This document shows positions 16,342 through 24,664 of a stretch of 50,364 nucleotides of DNA, piece after piece. The stretch is from Gammaproteobacteria bacterium 13_2_20CM_66_19 (GTDB lineage Bacteria > Pseudomonadota > Gammaproteobacteria > Steroidobacterales > Steroidobacteraceae). Where the stretch lies: contig MNCZ01000117.1 of the NCBI GenBank assembly GCA_001914695.1, positions 1 to 50,364 on the forward strand. The letters run 5' to 3'. A program made the position numbers and the translations under genes. The notes below the pieces were generated by a model, which was not told the origin of the DNA, did no database searches, and saw only the letters and a list, made by a program, of their open reading frames with translations. The number at the start of each line of letters is the position of its first letter. Position 1 is the first letter of the stretch.

Positions 16342-16937
16342 GGCTGCCAGTCGTCTACGAGGAGTCGCACCCGCACCCCATCGCGCTTGAGCGTCAACCG
16401 CGCCGGCAGCATCTCGGCGCCGACCGCCACGTAGAGGGGGTAGTCGATGTGCCAGCCGGCCTGGGTCAGGCCCAACAGGTGCTGTTGCGGCTCATCGAGC
16501 TCCTCCAGCGCCGGCCGCTCAGGATCCGGGACCCCGAGGATCCAGTAACGAAGGCTCGGCAGCGGCGGATCGAAGCCTAAGCGCGCGGCGAGCTCGGCGT
16601 GCGCCGCCGCGTTGTCGAGCCGCTCACCGCGCGAGGTCACGATCTCGAGCTCGTGGTCCGCCGCGCTCACCTGCACGGCCCCGGCCCCCAGCGGGCCCTC
16701 GAGCGTGAGCTGCGAGCGCGGGCCTGTTTGCGCCCAGCGGAGACTCGCGTTGAAGCCCTCGCGCCCCGTGGCGACCGCGACGCGGCCCTTGAGGTCGAAG
16801 TGCTCGCGCGCCTGAAGCTGCGGCTTTCGCACTTCCCAGGGCGGGGGCACGAGAAAGGAAGGCGGCGCCGTGCGGCAGGCGGTGAGGGCGCACGCGAGCG
16901 CCCATGCGCCCGCGCACCGCCACCGCCTACTTCGCAT
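16338..16937 (-). CDS. lolB: Outer-membrane lipoprotein receptor LolB
   Basis: The 199-residue precursor has a signal peptide ending in the lipobox LTAC with Cys21. Next comes the LolB fold: FDLKGRVAVATGREGFNASLRWAQTG, then LTLEGPLGAG, and RYWILGVPDPE near residue 135. It receives lipoproteins from LolA in the periplasm and inserts them in the outer membrane. It overlaps the upstream TPR lipoprotein gene by 11 bases and ispE downstream by four bases. Confidence 0.93.
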   Translation of the reverse strand: MRSRRWRCAGAWALACALTACRTAPPSFLVPPPWEVRKPQLQAREHFDLKGRVAVATGREGFNASLRWAQTGPRSQLTLEGPLGAGAVQVSAADHELEIVTSRGERLDNAAAHAELAARLGFDPPLPSLRYWILGVPDPERPALEELDEPQQHLLGLTQAGWHIDYPLYVAVGAEMLPARLTLKRDGVRVRLLVDDWQP

Positions 16938-18762
16938 CGGGCAGGAACCGTTTGAGCGTCGCCTTCAGCGGTTTGGAATCGGGATCGCGGGCGAGGGCCG
17001 CCGCCCACACGCGGCGCGCTTCGGCCCGCTGGCCGCTCGCCCAGAGCGCCTCGCCCCAGTGAGCGGCGATCTCGGCGTCGTGGCCCAAGGTGTAGGCATG
17101 CTGGAGCATGGCCACCGCGGACTTGCTATCGCCGGCGCGGAAGCGCACCCACCCGAGGCTGTCGAGCGCCGCCGGGTTGTCGGGCATCACGGCGAGCGCG
17201 CGGCGGATGAGCCCTTCGGCGTGCGGGAGCTCGAGCGTGTGATCCGCGAGCGTGTAGCCGAGCGCATTGAGGAGCGTCGGGTCGTCGGGCCGCTCGCTCA
17301 GCATCTGCTCGAGGGCCTGGACCGACTCGTGCACGTGCCCCGCCTGCTCGAGAATCACCGCCCGATCGTACTCGATCGAGGGATGCTGCGGGTGGCGCTC
17401 GAGCGCGGACGCAAGGAGCGCGAGCCCGGTGTCCGCCTCGCCGTGATCGGCCAAGAGGCGCGCCTTGGCGAGAGTCAGCTCGAGCTCGTCCTCCGGATGA
17501 TCCGCGGCGTAGTCGTCGAGGAGCGCCAGCGCCTCGGAGCGCGCGTTGCGATCGAGGAGGAGCGATGCCGCCCGCGAGCGCGCCGACAGTGCCACGGACG
17601 AGTCGTAGAGGCGTCGGTAGGCGGCGATCGCGCCCTCCGGGTCACCGTCGCGCGCCGCGATGTCGGCGAGATAGAGCTGGGTCGTGTCGGTGGCCTGCCC
17701 GCTCGAGAGCAGCTCCATGAAGCGCTGCCGCGCCTCCTTGAGGTCGCCTGAGGCGAAGGCGAGCAGCGCGAGACGGCGGTCGACCTCCGCGGCCGGTGCG
17801 CCGGCCGTGCGCAGATGCTCGAGCTCGTGGTGCGCCTCCTCGATGCGATCGAGCGAGGCGAGGACCTCGGCGAGCTCGAAGCCGCCGCGCGTCGAATCGT
17901 CGGCCTTCGCCTTGCGCGCGGTGGCGAGCGCCTGCGAGGCATCGCCGTGCACCACGTAGGCGCGCGCCAGCACCCGAAGCGCCGCAGCGTCCTTGGGATC
18001 GTGCTGCAGCGCCTGCTCGGCGTATTCCTGCGCGCGCTGCGCGTCGTAGGCGGCGAGCGCGAGCTCGCCCAGGAGCGTCAGCGTCTCGGGCGTGTGGGCC
18101 GAGGGCTCGAGCGCCCCGCTCATGGCCATGAGCACCGCCGGGGCATCCGACTCCTCGAGGAGCAGCGCCATCAGCTCGCCCATGCCCCTCGCCGCGCGCT
18201 GCGCGGGGCGCGCCGCGGCGGAGGCGCCGCCGGGTACGGAGGGCGAGGCGTTCCCGGTGGCCGGATCCTGCCCGGTGGCCGGTTCGGGCCCGCGAGCCTT
18301 GCCGGCGGGCGGGGTCGCGACGCTCGCTCGCTCCTCGCTGCGCCAGAACTCGCGGATCGCGGTACGCGCGTCGGCCGTGCGATAGAGCTTCAAGGCCACC
18401 GCCGCGTAGAGCGCGTTCCCCTCGCGGTCTTGAGGCGCCAGCGCGTGCCAGCGGGTCGCCGCAGCCCAGGCCGCGGGCAGATGCTCGCAGGCCATCGCCA
18501 CCTGGGTGGCGCGGCGGACGAGCGGCACATCGGCGCTCGAGGCGGCCGCTTTCGCATAGCTCTCGGACGCCGCCCGGCAGTCCCCACGCTTGAGCGCCAC
18601 TTCCGCCATCACGGTCTGGGCGCTGGCATCGCTCATCGGCGAGCCGGCGGGTGGTGAGCTGGGCCTCGCGGGCCGCACCGCGGCGCATCCCGCGAGGAGC
18701 GAAGCTCCGGCCATCGCCACGGCACCGAGGATCAGGGTTAAGTTACGCGCGCGGTTGAACAT
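16927..18762 (-). CDS. TPR-repeat lipoprotein
   Basis: From the ATG at 18762 the protein has 611 residues, with a lipoprotein signal peptide MFNRARNLTLILGAVAMAG and lipobox LAGC (Cys26). A Pro/Gly/Ala-rich stretch near residue 190 is followed by many helix pairs with TPR spacing. Examples are AYDAQRAQEYAEQALQHDPKDAAAL, GLALLASALERHPQHPSIEYD and LIRRALAVMPDNPAALDSLGWV. It is probably periplasmic-facing and scaffolds an envelope complex; the partner is unknown. Upstream in-frame ATGs exist (18780), so the start is not certain. It heads the lolB-ispE-prs operon and is divergent from prfA. Confidence 0.85.
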   Translation of the reverse strand: MFNRARNLTLILGAVAMAGASLLAGCAAVRPARPSSPPAGSPMSDASAQTVMAEVALKRGDCRAASESYAKAAASSADVPLVRRATQVAMACEHLPAAWAAATRWHALAPQDREGNALYAAVALKLYRTADARTAIREFWRSEERASVATPPAGKARGPEPATGQDPATGNASPSVPGGASAAARPAQRAARGMGELMALLLEESDAPAVLMAMSGALEPSAHTPETLTLLGELALAAYDAQRAQEYAEQALQHDPKDAAALRVLARAYVVHGDASQALATARKAKADDSTRGGFELAEVLASLDRIEEAHHELEHLRTAGAPAAEVDRRLALLAFASGDLKEARQRFMELLSSGQATDTTQLYLADIAARDGDPEGAIAAYRRLYDSSVALSARSRAASLLLDRNARSEALALLDDYAADHPEDELELTLAKARLLADHGEADTGLALLASALERHPQHPSIEYDRAVILEQAGHVHESVQALEQMLSERPDDPTLLNALGYTLADHTLELPHAEGLIRRALAVMPDNPAALDSLGWVRFRAGDSKSAVAMLQHAYTLGHDAEIAAHWGEALWASGQRAEARRVWAAALARDPDSKPLKATLKRFLPDAK

Positions 18763-18878
18763 ACGGACTGCAGGCACCATAGGGTCTCGGACTATAGAGC
18801 CTCTGCAGGCATGACGCATTGAGCAACTTGTCACAAACCGCAGACATCCCGGAGAATGCCGCGCCCGAAGCCGCCGCC

Positions 18879-19958
18879 ATGAAGGACTCCATCCGCCAGC
18901 GCCTGCAAAAGCTCGCCGAGCGCTTCGAGGAGGTCGGACGGCTCCTGGCCACCGACGAGGTGGCGGGCGGGTCGTCGCAGTTCCGGGAGCTGTCCGTAGA
19001 GTACGCGCGGCTGCAGCCGCTCGCCGAGAGCTTCGACCGCTACCGCGACCTCGAGCGCGATCTGGCCGCGGCGCATGACCTCGAGGACGATCCCGACGCC
19101 GGCATGCGCACGCTCGGCGAGGAGGAGCTCGGGCGCGTCAAGCGCGAGCTCGAGGTGACGGAGCAGGAGCTGCGCCGCCTGCTGCTGCCGAAGGATCCGC
19201 GCGACGACAAGAATATCTTCCTCGAGGTGCGCGCCGCCACCGGGGGGGACGAGGCGGCGATCTTCGCCGGCGAGCTGCACCGCATGTACGCGCGCTACGC
19301 CGAGTCGAAGGGTCTCCTCACCGAGGTGCTGAGCGAGAGCCCGGGCGAGCACGGCGGCTACCGCGAGATCATCAGCCGCATCGCCGGCCGCGGCGCCTTC
19401 TCGCGGCTCAAGTTCGAGTCCGGCACGCACCGCGTGCAGCGCGTCCCCGCGACCGAGGCGCAGGGACGCATCCACACCTCGACCTGCACGGTGGCGATCC
19501 TGCCGGAGCTGGACGAGGTCGGTGATATCGAGATCAACCCGGCGGATCTTCGCGTCGACACTTACCGTTCCTCGGGCGCCGGCGGCCAGCACGTCAACAA
19601 GACCGATTCCGCGGTGCGCATCACGCATCTGCCGAGCGGCATCGTGGTGGAGTGTCAGGACGAGCGCTCCCAGCACAAGAACCGCTCGCGCGCCATGGCG
19701 CTGCTGCGGGCGCGGCTGCTCGCCGCCGAGCAGGCGAAGCAGCAGAGCGCCGTTGCCGCATCGCGCCGCCTGCAGGTCGGTAGCGGCGATCGCTCCGAGA
19801 GAATCCGCACTTACAACTTCCCGCAGGGGCGGGTCACCGATCACCGCATCAATCTCACGCTCTACAAGCTCCCGCAGATCCTCGACGGGCAGCTCGATGA
19901 GCTCATCGAGCCGCTGCAGCAGGAGCACCAGGCGGAGCTGCTCGCGGAAGAGGTATGA
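18879..19958 (+). CDS. prfA: Peptide chain release factor 1
   Basis: The 359-residue RF1 releases finished peptides at UAA and UAG. It shows the domain 1 helices ([19 protein letters not shown]), the stop-codon reading PxT motif ([11 protein letters not shown]), and the catalytic GGQ loop [17 protein letters not shown]. The domain 3/4 end is [14 protein letters not shown]. The ATG at 18879 gives the normal length. A TTG at 18819 would add 20 residues not typical of the family, although it has GCAGG upstream. hemA, the usual upstream partner, is absent. The stop overlaps the next start as ATGA. Confidence 0.97.
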   Translation: MKDSIRQRLQKLAERFEEVGRLLATDEVAGGSSQFRELSVEYARLQPLAESFDRYRDLERDLAAAHDLEDDPDAGMRTLGEEELGRVKRELEVTEQELRRLLLPKDPRDDKNIFLEVRAATGGDEAAIFAGELHRMYARYAESKGLLTEVLSESPGEHGGYREIISRIAGRGAFSRLKFESGTHRVQRVPATEAQGRIHTSTCTVAILPELDEVGDIEINPADLRVDTYRSSGAGGQHVNKTDSAVRITHLPSGIVVECQDERSQHKNRSRAMALLRARLLAAEQAKQQSAVAASRRLQVGSGDRSERIRTYNFPQGRVTDHRINLTLYKLPQILDGQLDELIEPLQQEHQAELLAEEV

Positions 19959-20692
19959 GCGGACCCGTGCGCGACCTCACTGTCGACAGTGTCACGGGGA
20001 TCGACGTGTCGCTGCCGGTGGCGGGTCCCGGGGCGCGCGCCTACGCTTTCCTCCTGGACTGGCATATCCGTCTCATCGTGGCGCTCGCCTGGTTCGTTGT
20101 CGGCGCACTCCTTTATAACGGACGCCCGAGTCTCGCGCCGCCGCTCAGCAACGACGCCCGCTGGTTCGGAACCGTCGTCGCCCCCGCCCTCGCGATCTAT
20201 TTCCTCTATCACTGCGTCCTCGAGCTCGCGATGCGCGGCAGCACGCCGGGCAAGCGCATGGCGGGCGTCCGGCTCGTCGCCCGCGACGGCGGCAGCCCGA
20301 GCGCAGGCGCGCTCCTCACCCGCAACGTCTTCCGTCTCGTCGACAGCCTGCCGCTGTGCTACGGGGTGGGGCTGATCAGCGTCGTGCTGACGCGCGATCA
20401 CCTGCGGATCGGCGACATGGCCGCGGGCACGTTGCTCGTGTTCGAGCGCGCGGAGGCGCGGCTTCCCGGCTCCGCGGCCGCTGCCGCACGCGGGGCTGGA
20501 CACCTCGATGCCGCGGGCGCGGAGATTGTCGCGGAGCTCCTCGAGCGCTGGTCGACGCTCACCCCGGAGGCGCGGCAGCGCCTGGCGCGGCAGGTGCTCG
20601 AGCGCTATGGCGGCGGTGAGCCCGCCGCGTCGGGCGGCGATCCCGACGCCGCGTGGCGCGCTGAGCTCGAGCGTCTGGCGAGTTCCCGATAA
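19955..20692 (+). CDS. RDD-family membrane protein
   Basis: The 245-residue protein has three membrane segments in the RDD domain: [20 protein letters not shown] holds the R-x-x-D pattern, a second segment lies near residue 75, and a third follows [18 protein letters not shown]. The last 70 residues are soluble and charged. RDD proteins have been linked to transport, but the role is not settled. It overlaps prfA by four bases and lies 12 bases before the SpoIIM-like gene. RDD and SpoIIM-like genes commonly accompany MoxR/DUF58 modules, so it is probably part of that system rather than of translation. Confidence 0.85.
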   Translation: MSGPVRDLTVDSVTGIDVSLPVAGPGARAYAFLLDWHIRLIVALAWFVVGALLYNGRPSLAPPLSNDARWFGTVVAPALAIYFLYHCVLELAMRGSTPGKRMAGVRLVARDGGSPSAGALLTRNVFRLVDSLPLCYGVGLISVVLTRDHLRIGDMAAGTLLVFERAEARLPGSAAAAARGAGHLDAAGAEIVAELLERWSTLTPEARQRLARQVLERYGGGEPAASGGDPDAAWRAELERLASSR

Positions 20693-20704
20693 GGAGCGTC
20701 AAGG

Positions 20705-21640
20705 ATGGACGGCCCGGCCCGGCAGCGTGCGCTTAGCGCGAGTCTCCTCCGGAGCGATGATGCCGCGGACGCCACGCACCTCGCCGATGATTATCGGCTC
20801 CTCGCGCATGATCTCGCGCGTGCCCGCACGCTGCTGCCGGACTCGCGCACCCGCGAGTATCTCGAGGCGGCCTATGCGCGGGCGCACGCGACGCTCCATC
20901 GCGGCGCCTGGCACATCGGGAGCGAGCTCCTGACGCTCTTCCGCGACGAGATCCCGGCCGTGGTGCGCTCGCTCAGGCCGTACATCATCTGGTCGACGAC
21001 GATATTCGCCCTCGCCGCACTCGCCGGTTACGCCCTGGTGCACCGGTATCCCGAGCTCATCGCGCTCTTCGCTTCGCCCGATCTCATCGCCACGGTGGAG
21101 CGCGGCAAGCTCTGGACCGAAGGCCTGCTCAACATCGTGCCCTCGTCGGTGCTCTCGGTGCAGATCCTCTCGAGGAACATCTCGGTGAGCCTGTTCGCTT
21201 ACTGCGCCGGGTTCCTCTTCGGTCTCGGCACTCTTTATATTCTCGGGCTGAACGGTCTCATGCTGGGCGCGGTGTTCGCGTTCGTGAGCCGGCACGGGCT
21301 CGGCGGCCCGCTGGCTTCCTTCATCGTGGCGCACGGGTGCGTCGAGCTCTCGGTGCTGTGCCTCTCGGGGGCCGCCGGGGCCGCGGTGGGCGAAGCGCTC
21401 GTGCGCCCCACGCACGCCGGGCGCATCGAGTCGTTCCGGATCGCGGCGCTGCGCTCGGGGAAGCTCCTGATCGCGTGCGTGGCGCTCCTCGTCGGCTGCG
21501 GCCTGATCGAGGGTTACGTCTCGCCCAATCCGGGCGTGGCGCTCTGGGCGCGCCTGGGCGTCGGAGTCGGCTACTGGCTCTTCATGCTGGCGCTGCTCTC
21601 CGGACGGCTGTTCGGCCGGCGCGCCGCGCACCCTCGGTGA
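20705..21640 (+). CDS. Stage II sporulation protein M-like (SpoIIM family) membrane protein
   Basis: The 311-residue protein has a soluble start with a helix-rich segment ending LHRGAWHIGSELLTLFRDEIPAVVR, then about five membrane segments. The characteristic middle reads NNIS-like ILSRNISVSLFAYCAGFLFG, then LGLNGLMLGAVFAF, and HGCVELSVLCLSGAAG. Despite the name, the family is widespread in non-sporulating bacteria, usually beside RDD, MoxR, DUF58 and DUF4129 genes as here. The exact role is unknown. Confidence 0.88.
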   Translation: MDGPARQRALSASLLRSDDAADATHLADDYRLLAHDLARARTLLPDSRTREYLEAAYARAHATLHRGAWHIGSELLTLFRDEIPAVVRSLRPYIIWSTTIFALAALAGYALVHRYPELIALFASPDLIATVERGKLWTEGLLNIVPSSVLSVQILSRNISVSLFAYCAGFLFGLGTLYILGLNGLMLGAVFAFVSRHGLGGPLASFIVAHGCVELSVLCLSGAAGAAVGEALVRPTHAGRIESFRIAALRSGKLLIACVALLVGCGLIEGYVSPNPGVALWARLGVGVGYWLFMLALLSGRLFGRRAAHPR

Positions 21641-21676
21641 GTCCCTGGACGCTGAACGCGAGAGGAGAAGATTCAC

Positions 21677-22366
21677 ATGTCGACCGTCGGCAGCAAGCCC
21701 GCAGTGGTGGTTTCGAAGAACGGTCCGTATCTGGTCACGGGCGGTGTGCCGCTCTCGAAGCAGAGCATCGTCCCCGACGGCGAAGGCGGATCGCTGGAGT
21801 GGCAGGCGAGCGAGGCCTTCGCGCCTCGGGAGAGCTACGCGCTGTGCCGCTGCGGCCACTCGAACACCAAGCCGTTCTGCGATGGCACGCACAAGAACAT
21901 CGGCTTCGACGGCACCGAGACCGCGAGCCGGCAACCGTACCGGGAGCAGGCGAAGCTCTCGGAGGGTCCCGTCCTGTCGCTCACCGACGCCGAGTCGCTG
22001 TGCGCATCCGCGCGCTTCTGCGATCCGAACGGCACGGTTTGGCGCCAGGTCGAACGCACCGACGATGACGCGGTTCGCGTGACCTTCATCCGTCAGGTCG
22101 GCCATTGCCCATCGGGGCGGCTCGCGGCTCTCGAGCGGGCTACCGGCAAGCTCGTCGAGCCTCCGTTGCCGGTGTCGATCGGGCTCATCGAGGATCCGGC
22201 CGAAGGGGTGAGCGGTCCGGTGTGGGTGCGCGGCGGAGTCCCGGTGACTGCAGCGGACGGCTTCAAGTACGAGGTCCGTAACCGCATCACGCTGTGCCGC
22301 TGCGGGGCATCGAAGAACAAGCCCTTCTGCGACGGCTCGCATGTGACGATCGGATTCCGCGCCTGA
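21677..22366 (+). CDS. CDGSH iron-sulfur protein with two CDGSH motifs
   Basis: The 229-residue cytosolic protein has two CDGSH-type 2Fe-2S sites. The first is CRCGHSNTKPFCDGTH (about residues 56-71) and the second CRCGASKNKPFCDGSH near the C terminus; each provides three Cys and one His. Between them are CASARFCDPNGTVW and GHCPSGRL, which resemble the divergent 4Fe-4S mono-cluster domain often fused to CDGSH. Members are thought to act in electron transfer or redox sensing. GAGGAG lies upstream of the ATG. It ends three bases from the convergent DUF58 gene. Confidence 0.9.
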   Translation: MSTVGSKPAVVVSKNGPYLVTGGVPLSKQSIVPDGEGGSLEWQASEAFAPRESYALCRCGHSNTKPFCDGTHKNIGFDGTETASRQPYREQAKLSEGPVLSLTDAESLCASARFCDPNGTVWRQVERTDDDAVRVTFIRQVGHCPSGRLAALERATGKLVEPPLPVSIGLIEDPAEGVSGPVWVRGGVPVTAADGFKYEVRNRITLCRCGASKNKPFCDGSHVTIGFRA

Positions 22367-22369
22367 GCG

Positions 22370-23665
22370 CTACACGCGCCGCCTTCGGCGCAGCGCCTCG
22401 TAGCGCGCGAACACCGCCTGCTCGAGCTGCTCCGCCGGCGCCGCCACCACCGGGGCGCCGAGCCGCTGCAGCAGGAGGCGCTGGGCCGCGGCCCGGGCCT
22501 CGTGCTCGGCGGCGGCGAGCGCGATCCACGGGTCCTGCCACTCGCGCGCCTCGGCGCGCGCGAGGGCGCCGATCTCGCCGCTGTGCACGCCCGCCACTAA
22601 CACGAGATGCGGCGGGGCGAGGAGTCGGACGGCGCGTTTCAACTGCTCGGCGACGCTCGCGTCGTCGAGATCCGTGAGCAGCACGATGAGCGCGCGATGC
22701 TTGAGCAGTGCCCGGATGCTGACCGCGGCGGCCGTCGGATCCGACTCCGCCGCCTGCACCGAGAGCTGCTCGAGCGCACGGCGCAGGCGCATCACCCCCG
22801 AAAGTCCGCGCGTCGGCGCGCAGCTCGCGAGCACCCGGTCCGCATACACCATGAGCCCGATGCGATCGTCGTGGTGCGTCACCACTTCGGCGAAGCGTGC
22901 GGCGAGATTGGCATAGAGGCCGAAGCGGTCGAGTCGCCCGACGCGCACCCGGCTGAAGCGCCCGGCGTCGATGCCGATCAGGATGTCGAGATGCTGATCC
23001 TCGCTGAACTCGCGCGTGATGAGCGCGCCGGCGCGAGCCGTCGCCTTCCAGTCGATGCGGGCCAGGGGGTCACCGGGCGCATAGGCGCGCAGCTGGTGCA
23101 GCTCGGCGCCGGCGCCGCCCACGCGCCGCGGCCGCGCCCCGCCCGCAAGTCCCCGCGGCCGCACCGGAGAGCGCAGCGCATCCGGAGCCACGACGATGCG
23201 CGAGTGCGGGTCGAGCGGGCGAGTCCACCAGGCGAGCCTGAGCGGGCCCAGCACCCGCGCCGGCAGCGTCGGCCACGGCTGCGGCCCGAGGCGCACGGGT
23301 AGCAGCGTCACGGGATCCCGCACCGTGCCGCGCGCGGCGATGCGCACGCGGCGCACCCGCGCGAGCGTCTCGAAGCCGGCGGGCACCGCAGGCGTGTAGT
23401 GAACGGCGAGCGGACGGGGAGAGGCGTTGGCGAACTGGAACGTGGCCGGCTGGGGCCGCCCGAGAAAGGCTCGTGGCGCGCTCGAGAGCTGCGCCTCGAG
23501 GGGGAGCCGCGCGATGAACCACCCCTCGAGCGCGAGGCCGAGGAGGAGGAGCGCCGCGGGGATGTGCCATAGGTACGCGAGCGCCGGCTCGTCCGACCAG
23601 ATCCCCACGACGCAGAGCACCGCGGTCAGGAGCACCAGGACATAGGCGCGTTGGGCGAGATGCAT
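22370..23665 (-). CDS. DUF58 domain protein
   Basis: The 431-residue protein has two N-terminal membrane helices (residues 5-50), an extracytoplasmic-type beta region, then the DUF58 signature LHQLRAYAPGDPLARIDWKATAR. A von Willebrand A-like fold follows, with a MIDAS-like IGIDAGRFS and LIVLLTDLDD. DUF58 proteins pair with MoxR AAA+ ATPases, which are thought to remodel or activate metal-binding VWA partners. It begins 15 bases after moxR, and the stop faces the CDGSH gene. Confidence 0.88.
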   Translation of the reverse strand: MHLAQRAYVLVLLTAVLCVVGIWSDEPALAYLWHIPAALLLLGLALEGWFIARLPLEAQLSSAPRAFLGRPQPATFQFANASPRPLAVHYTPAVPAGFETLARVRRVRIAARGTVRDPVTLLPVRLGPQPWPTLPARVLGPLRLAWWTRPLDPHSRIVVAPDALRSPVRPRGLAGGARPRRVGGAGAELHQLRAYAPGDPLARIDWKATARAGALITREFSEDQHLDILIGIDAGRFSRVRVGRLDRFGLYANLAARFAEVVTHHDDRIGLMVYADRVLASCAPTRGLSGVMRLRRALEQLSVQAAESDPTAAAVSIRALLKHRALIVLLTDLDDASVAEQLKRAVRLLAPPHLVLVAGVHSGEIGALARAEAREWQDPWIALAAAEHEARAAAQRLLLQRLGAPVVAAPAEQLEQAVFARYEALRRRRRV

Positions 23666-23679
23666 CGGGAGGGGCCCCT

Positions 23680-24630
23680 TCAGCGGGGCACCGGGGTCTC
23701 GGCGAGGACCGCACGCACGACGTCGAGATCCGTGACCCCCTCGAGGGCTGCTTCCGGTGTCAGCACGAGACGGTGTGCCATGACGGGCGCGGCGATGTCC
23801 TTTACGTCGTCCGGGGTGACGAAATCCCCGCCGCGCAGTCCCGCCGCGATGCGCGCGGCCTTGAGGAGGGAGAGCGCGCCGCGGGTCGAGAGGCCGAGGG
23901 TGAGCCGCGTATGCTCGCGCGAGGCGCGCGCGAGATCCAGCACGTAGGCTGCGAGCGCATCCGCGACGTGGATCCGCTCGACCTCGGCACGGGCCTCGCC
24001 GATCAGATCCCGCCCGAGCACGGTGATCTCCCCGAGCAGTGCCTGCGGCACGCTCGTCACGCCGCCGTAGCGGGTGAGGATGGCGGCTTCGGCCTCGCGT
24101 GCCGGGTAGTCCATGTCGATGCGGAGCATGAAGCGATCGAGCTGCGACTCGGGCAGCGGATAGGTTCCCTCGAACTCGCGCGGGTTCTGCGTGGCGATCA
24201 CCAGGAAGTCCGGGGGCAACGGCCAGGCCGATCGCTCGACGCTCACCTGCCGCTCCTCCATCGCCTCGAGCAGCGCCGATTGCGTCTTCGGTCCCGCGCG
24301 GTTGATCTCATCGACCAGCAGGACGTCGGCGAACAGCGGCCCGGGGCGGAACACGAAGGTGCGCTGCGCCTCATCGAGCACGTGCACGCCGATGATGTCG
24401 CTCGGCATCAGGTCCGCGGTGCCCTGGATGCGCTTGAACTCGCCTCCGAGTGCACGCGCCAGCGCCTTGGCCAGCAGCGTCTTGCCGAGACCCGGCACCC
24501 CCTGCACGAGCACGTGACCGCGCGCGACGAGCGCCACGGTGAGCGCACGCACCGGAGTCTCCGCCCCGATGACCACTCGCCCGAGCTCGCGCAGGAGGAG
24601 CTCTTCGAGCCGCCGGATCGATGCGCTCAT
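23680..24630 (-). CDS. MoxR-family AAA+ ATPase
   Basis: The 316-residue cytosolic ATPase has a Walker A loop GVPGLGKTLLAKALA, Walker B LLVDEINR, sensor 1 region FLVIATQNPREFEGTYPLPESQLDRFM, and a C-terminal lid with LGLSTRGALSLLKAARI and VTPDDVKDIA. MoxR ATPases act as chaperones for VWA or DUF58 partners and often affect envelope stress resistance. It lies between DUF58 and DUF4350 genes in a minus-strand operon. A 20-base tandem duplication covers its start codon. Confidence 0.93.
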   Translation of the reverse strand: MSASIRRLEELLLRELGRVVIGAETPVRALTVALVARGHVLVQGVPGLGKTLLAKALARALGGEFKRIQGTADLMPSDIIGVHVLDEAQRTFVFRPGPLFADVLLVDEINRAGPKTQSALLEAMEERQVSVERSAWPLPPDFLVIATQNPREFEGTYPLPESQLDRFMLRIDMDYPAREAEAAILTRYGGVTSVPQALLGEITVLGRDLIGEARAEVERIHVADALAAYVLDLARASREHTRLTLGLSTRGALSLLKAARIAAGLRGGDFVTPDDVKDIAAPVMAHRLVLTPEAALEGVTDLDVVRAVLAETPVPR

Positions 24631-24664
24631 GTGTCGAGTTGCCTGCTCATATGTCGAGTTGCCT
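24625..24664. repeat. 20-bp tandem duplication at the DUF4350/moxR junction
   Basis: Two adjacent 20-base units (24625-24644 and 24645-24664) differ at one base. On the minus strand each unit reads AGGCAACTCGACA-T/C-ATGAGC, so each contains a start-codon context. With one unit, the DUF4350 stop and the moxR start would overlap as ATGA. The duplication separates them and leaves an eight-codon mini-frame between the genes. Confidence 0.85.

Noticed and set aside
18831-19928. 365-codon minus-strand frame opposite prfA
   Set aside because: prfA has GGQ and PxT motifs. The opposing chain is Leu/Glu/Arg/Ala/Val-rich with no family signature.
20699-22342. 547-codon minus-strand frame opposite SpoIIM and CDGSH genes
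   Set aside because: The plus-strand genes have clear membrane and iron-sulfur motifs. The antisense frame is a compositional shadow with no domain.
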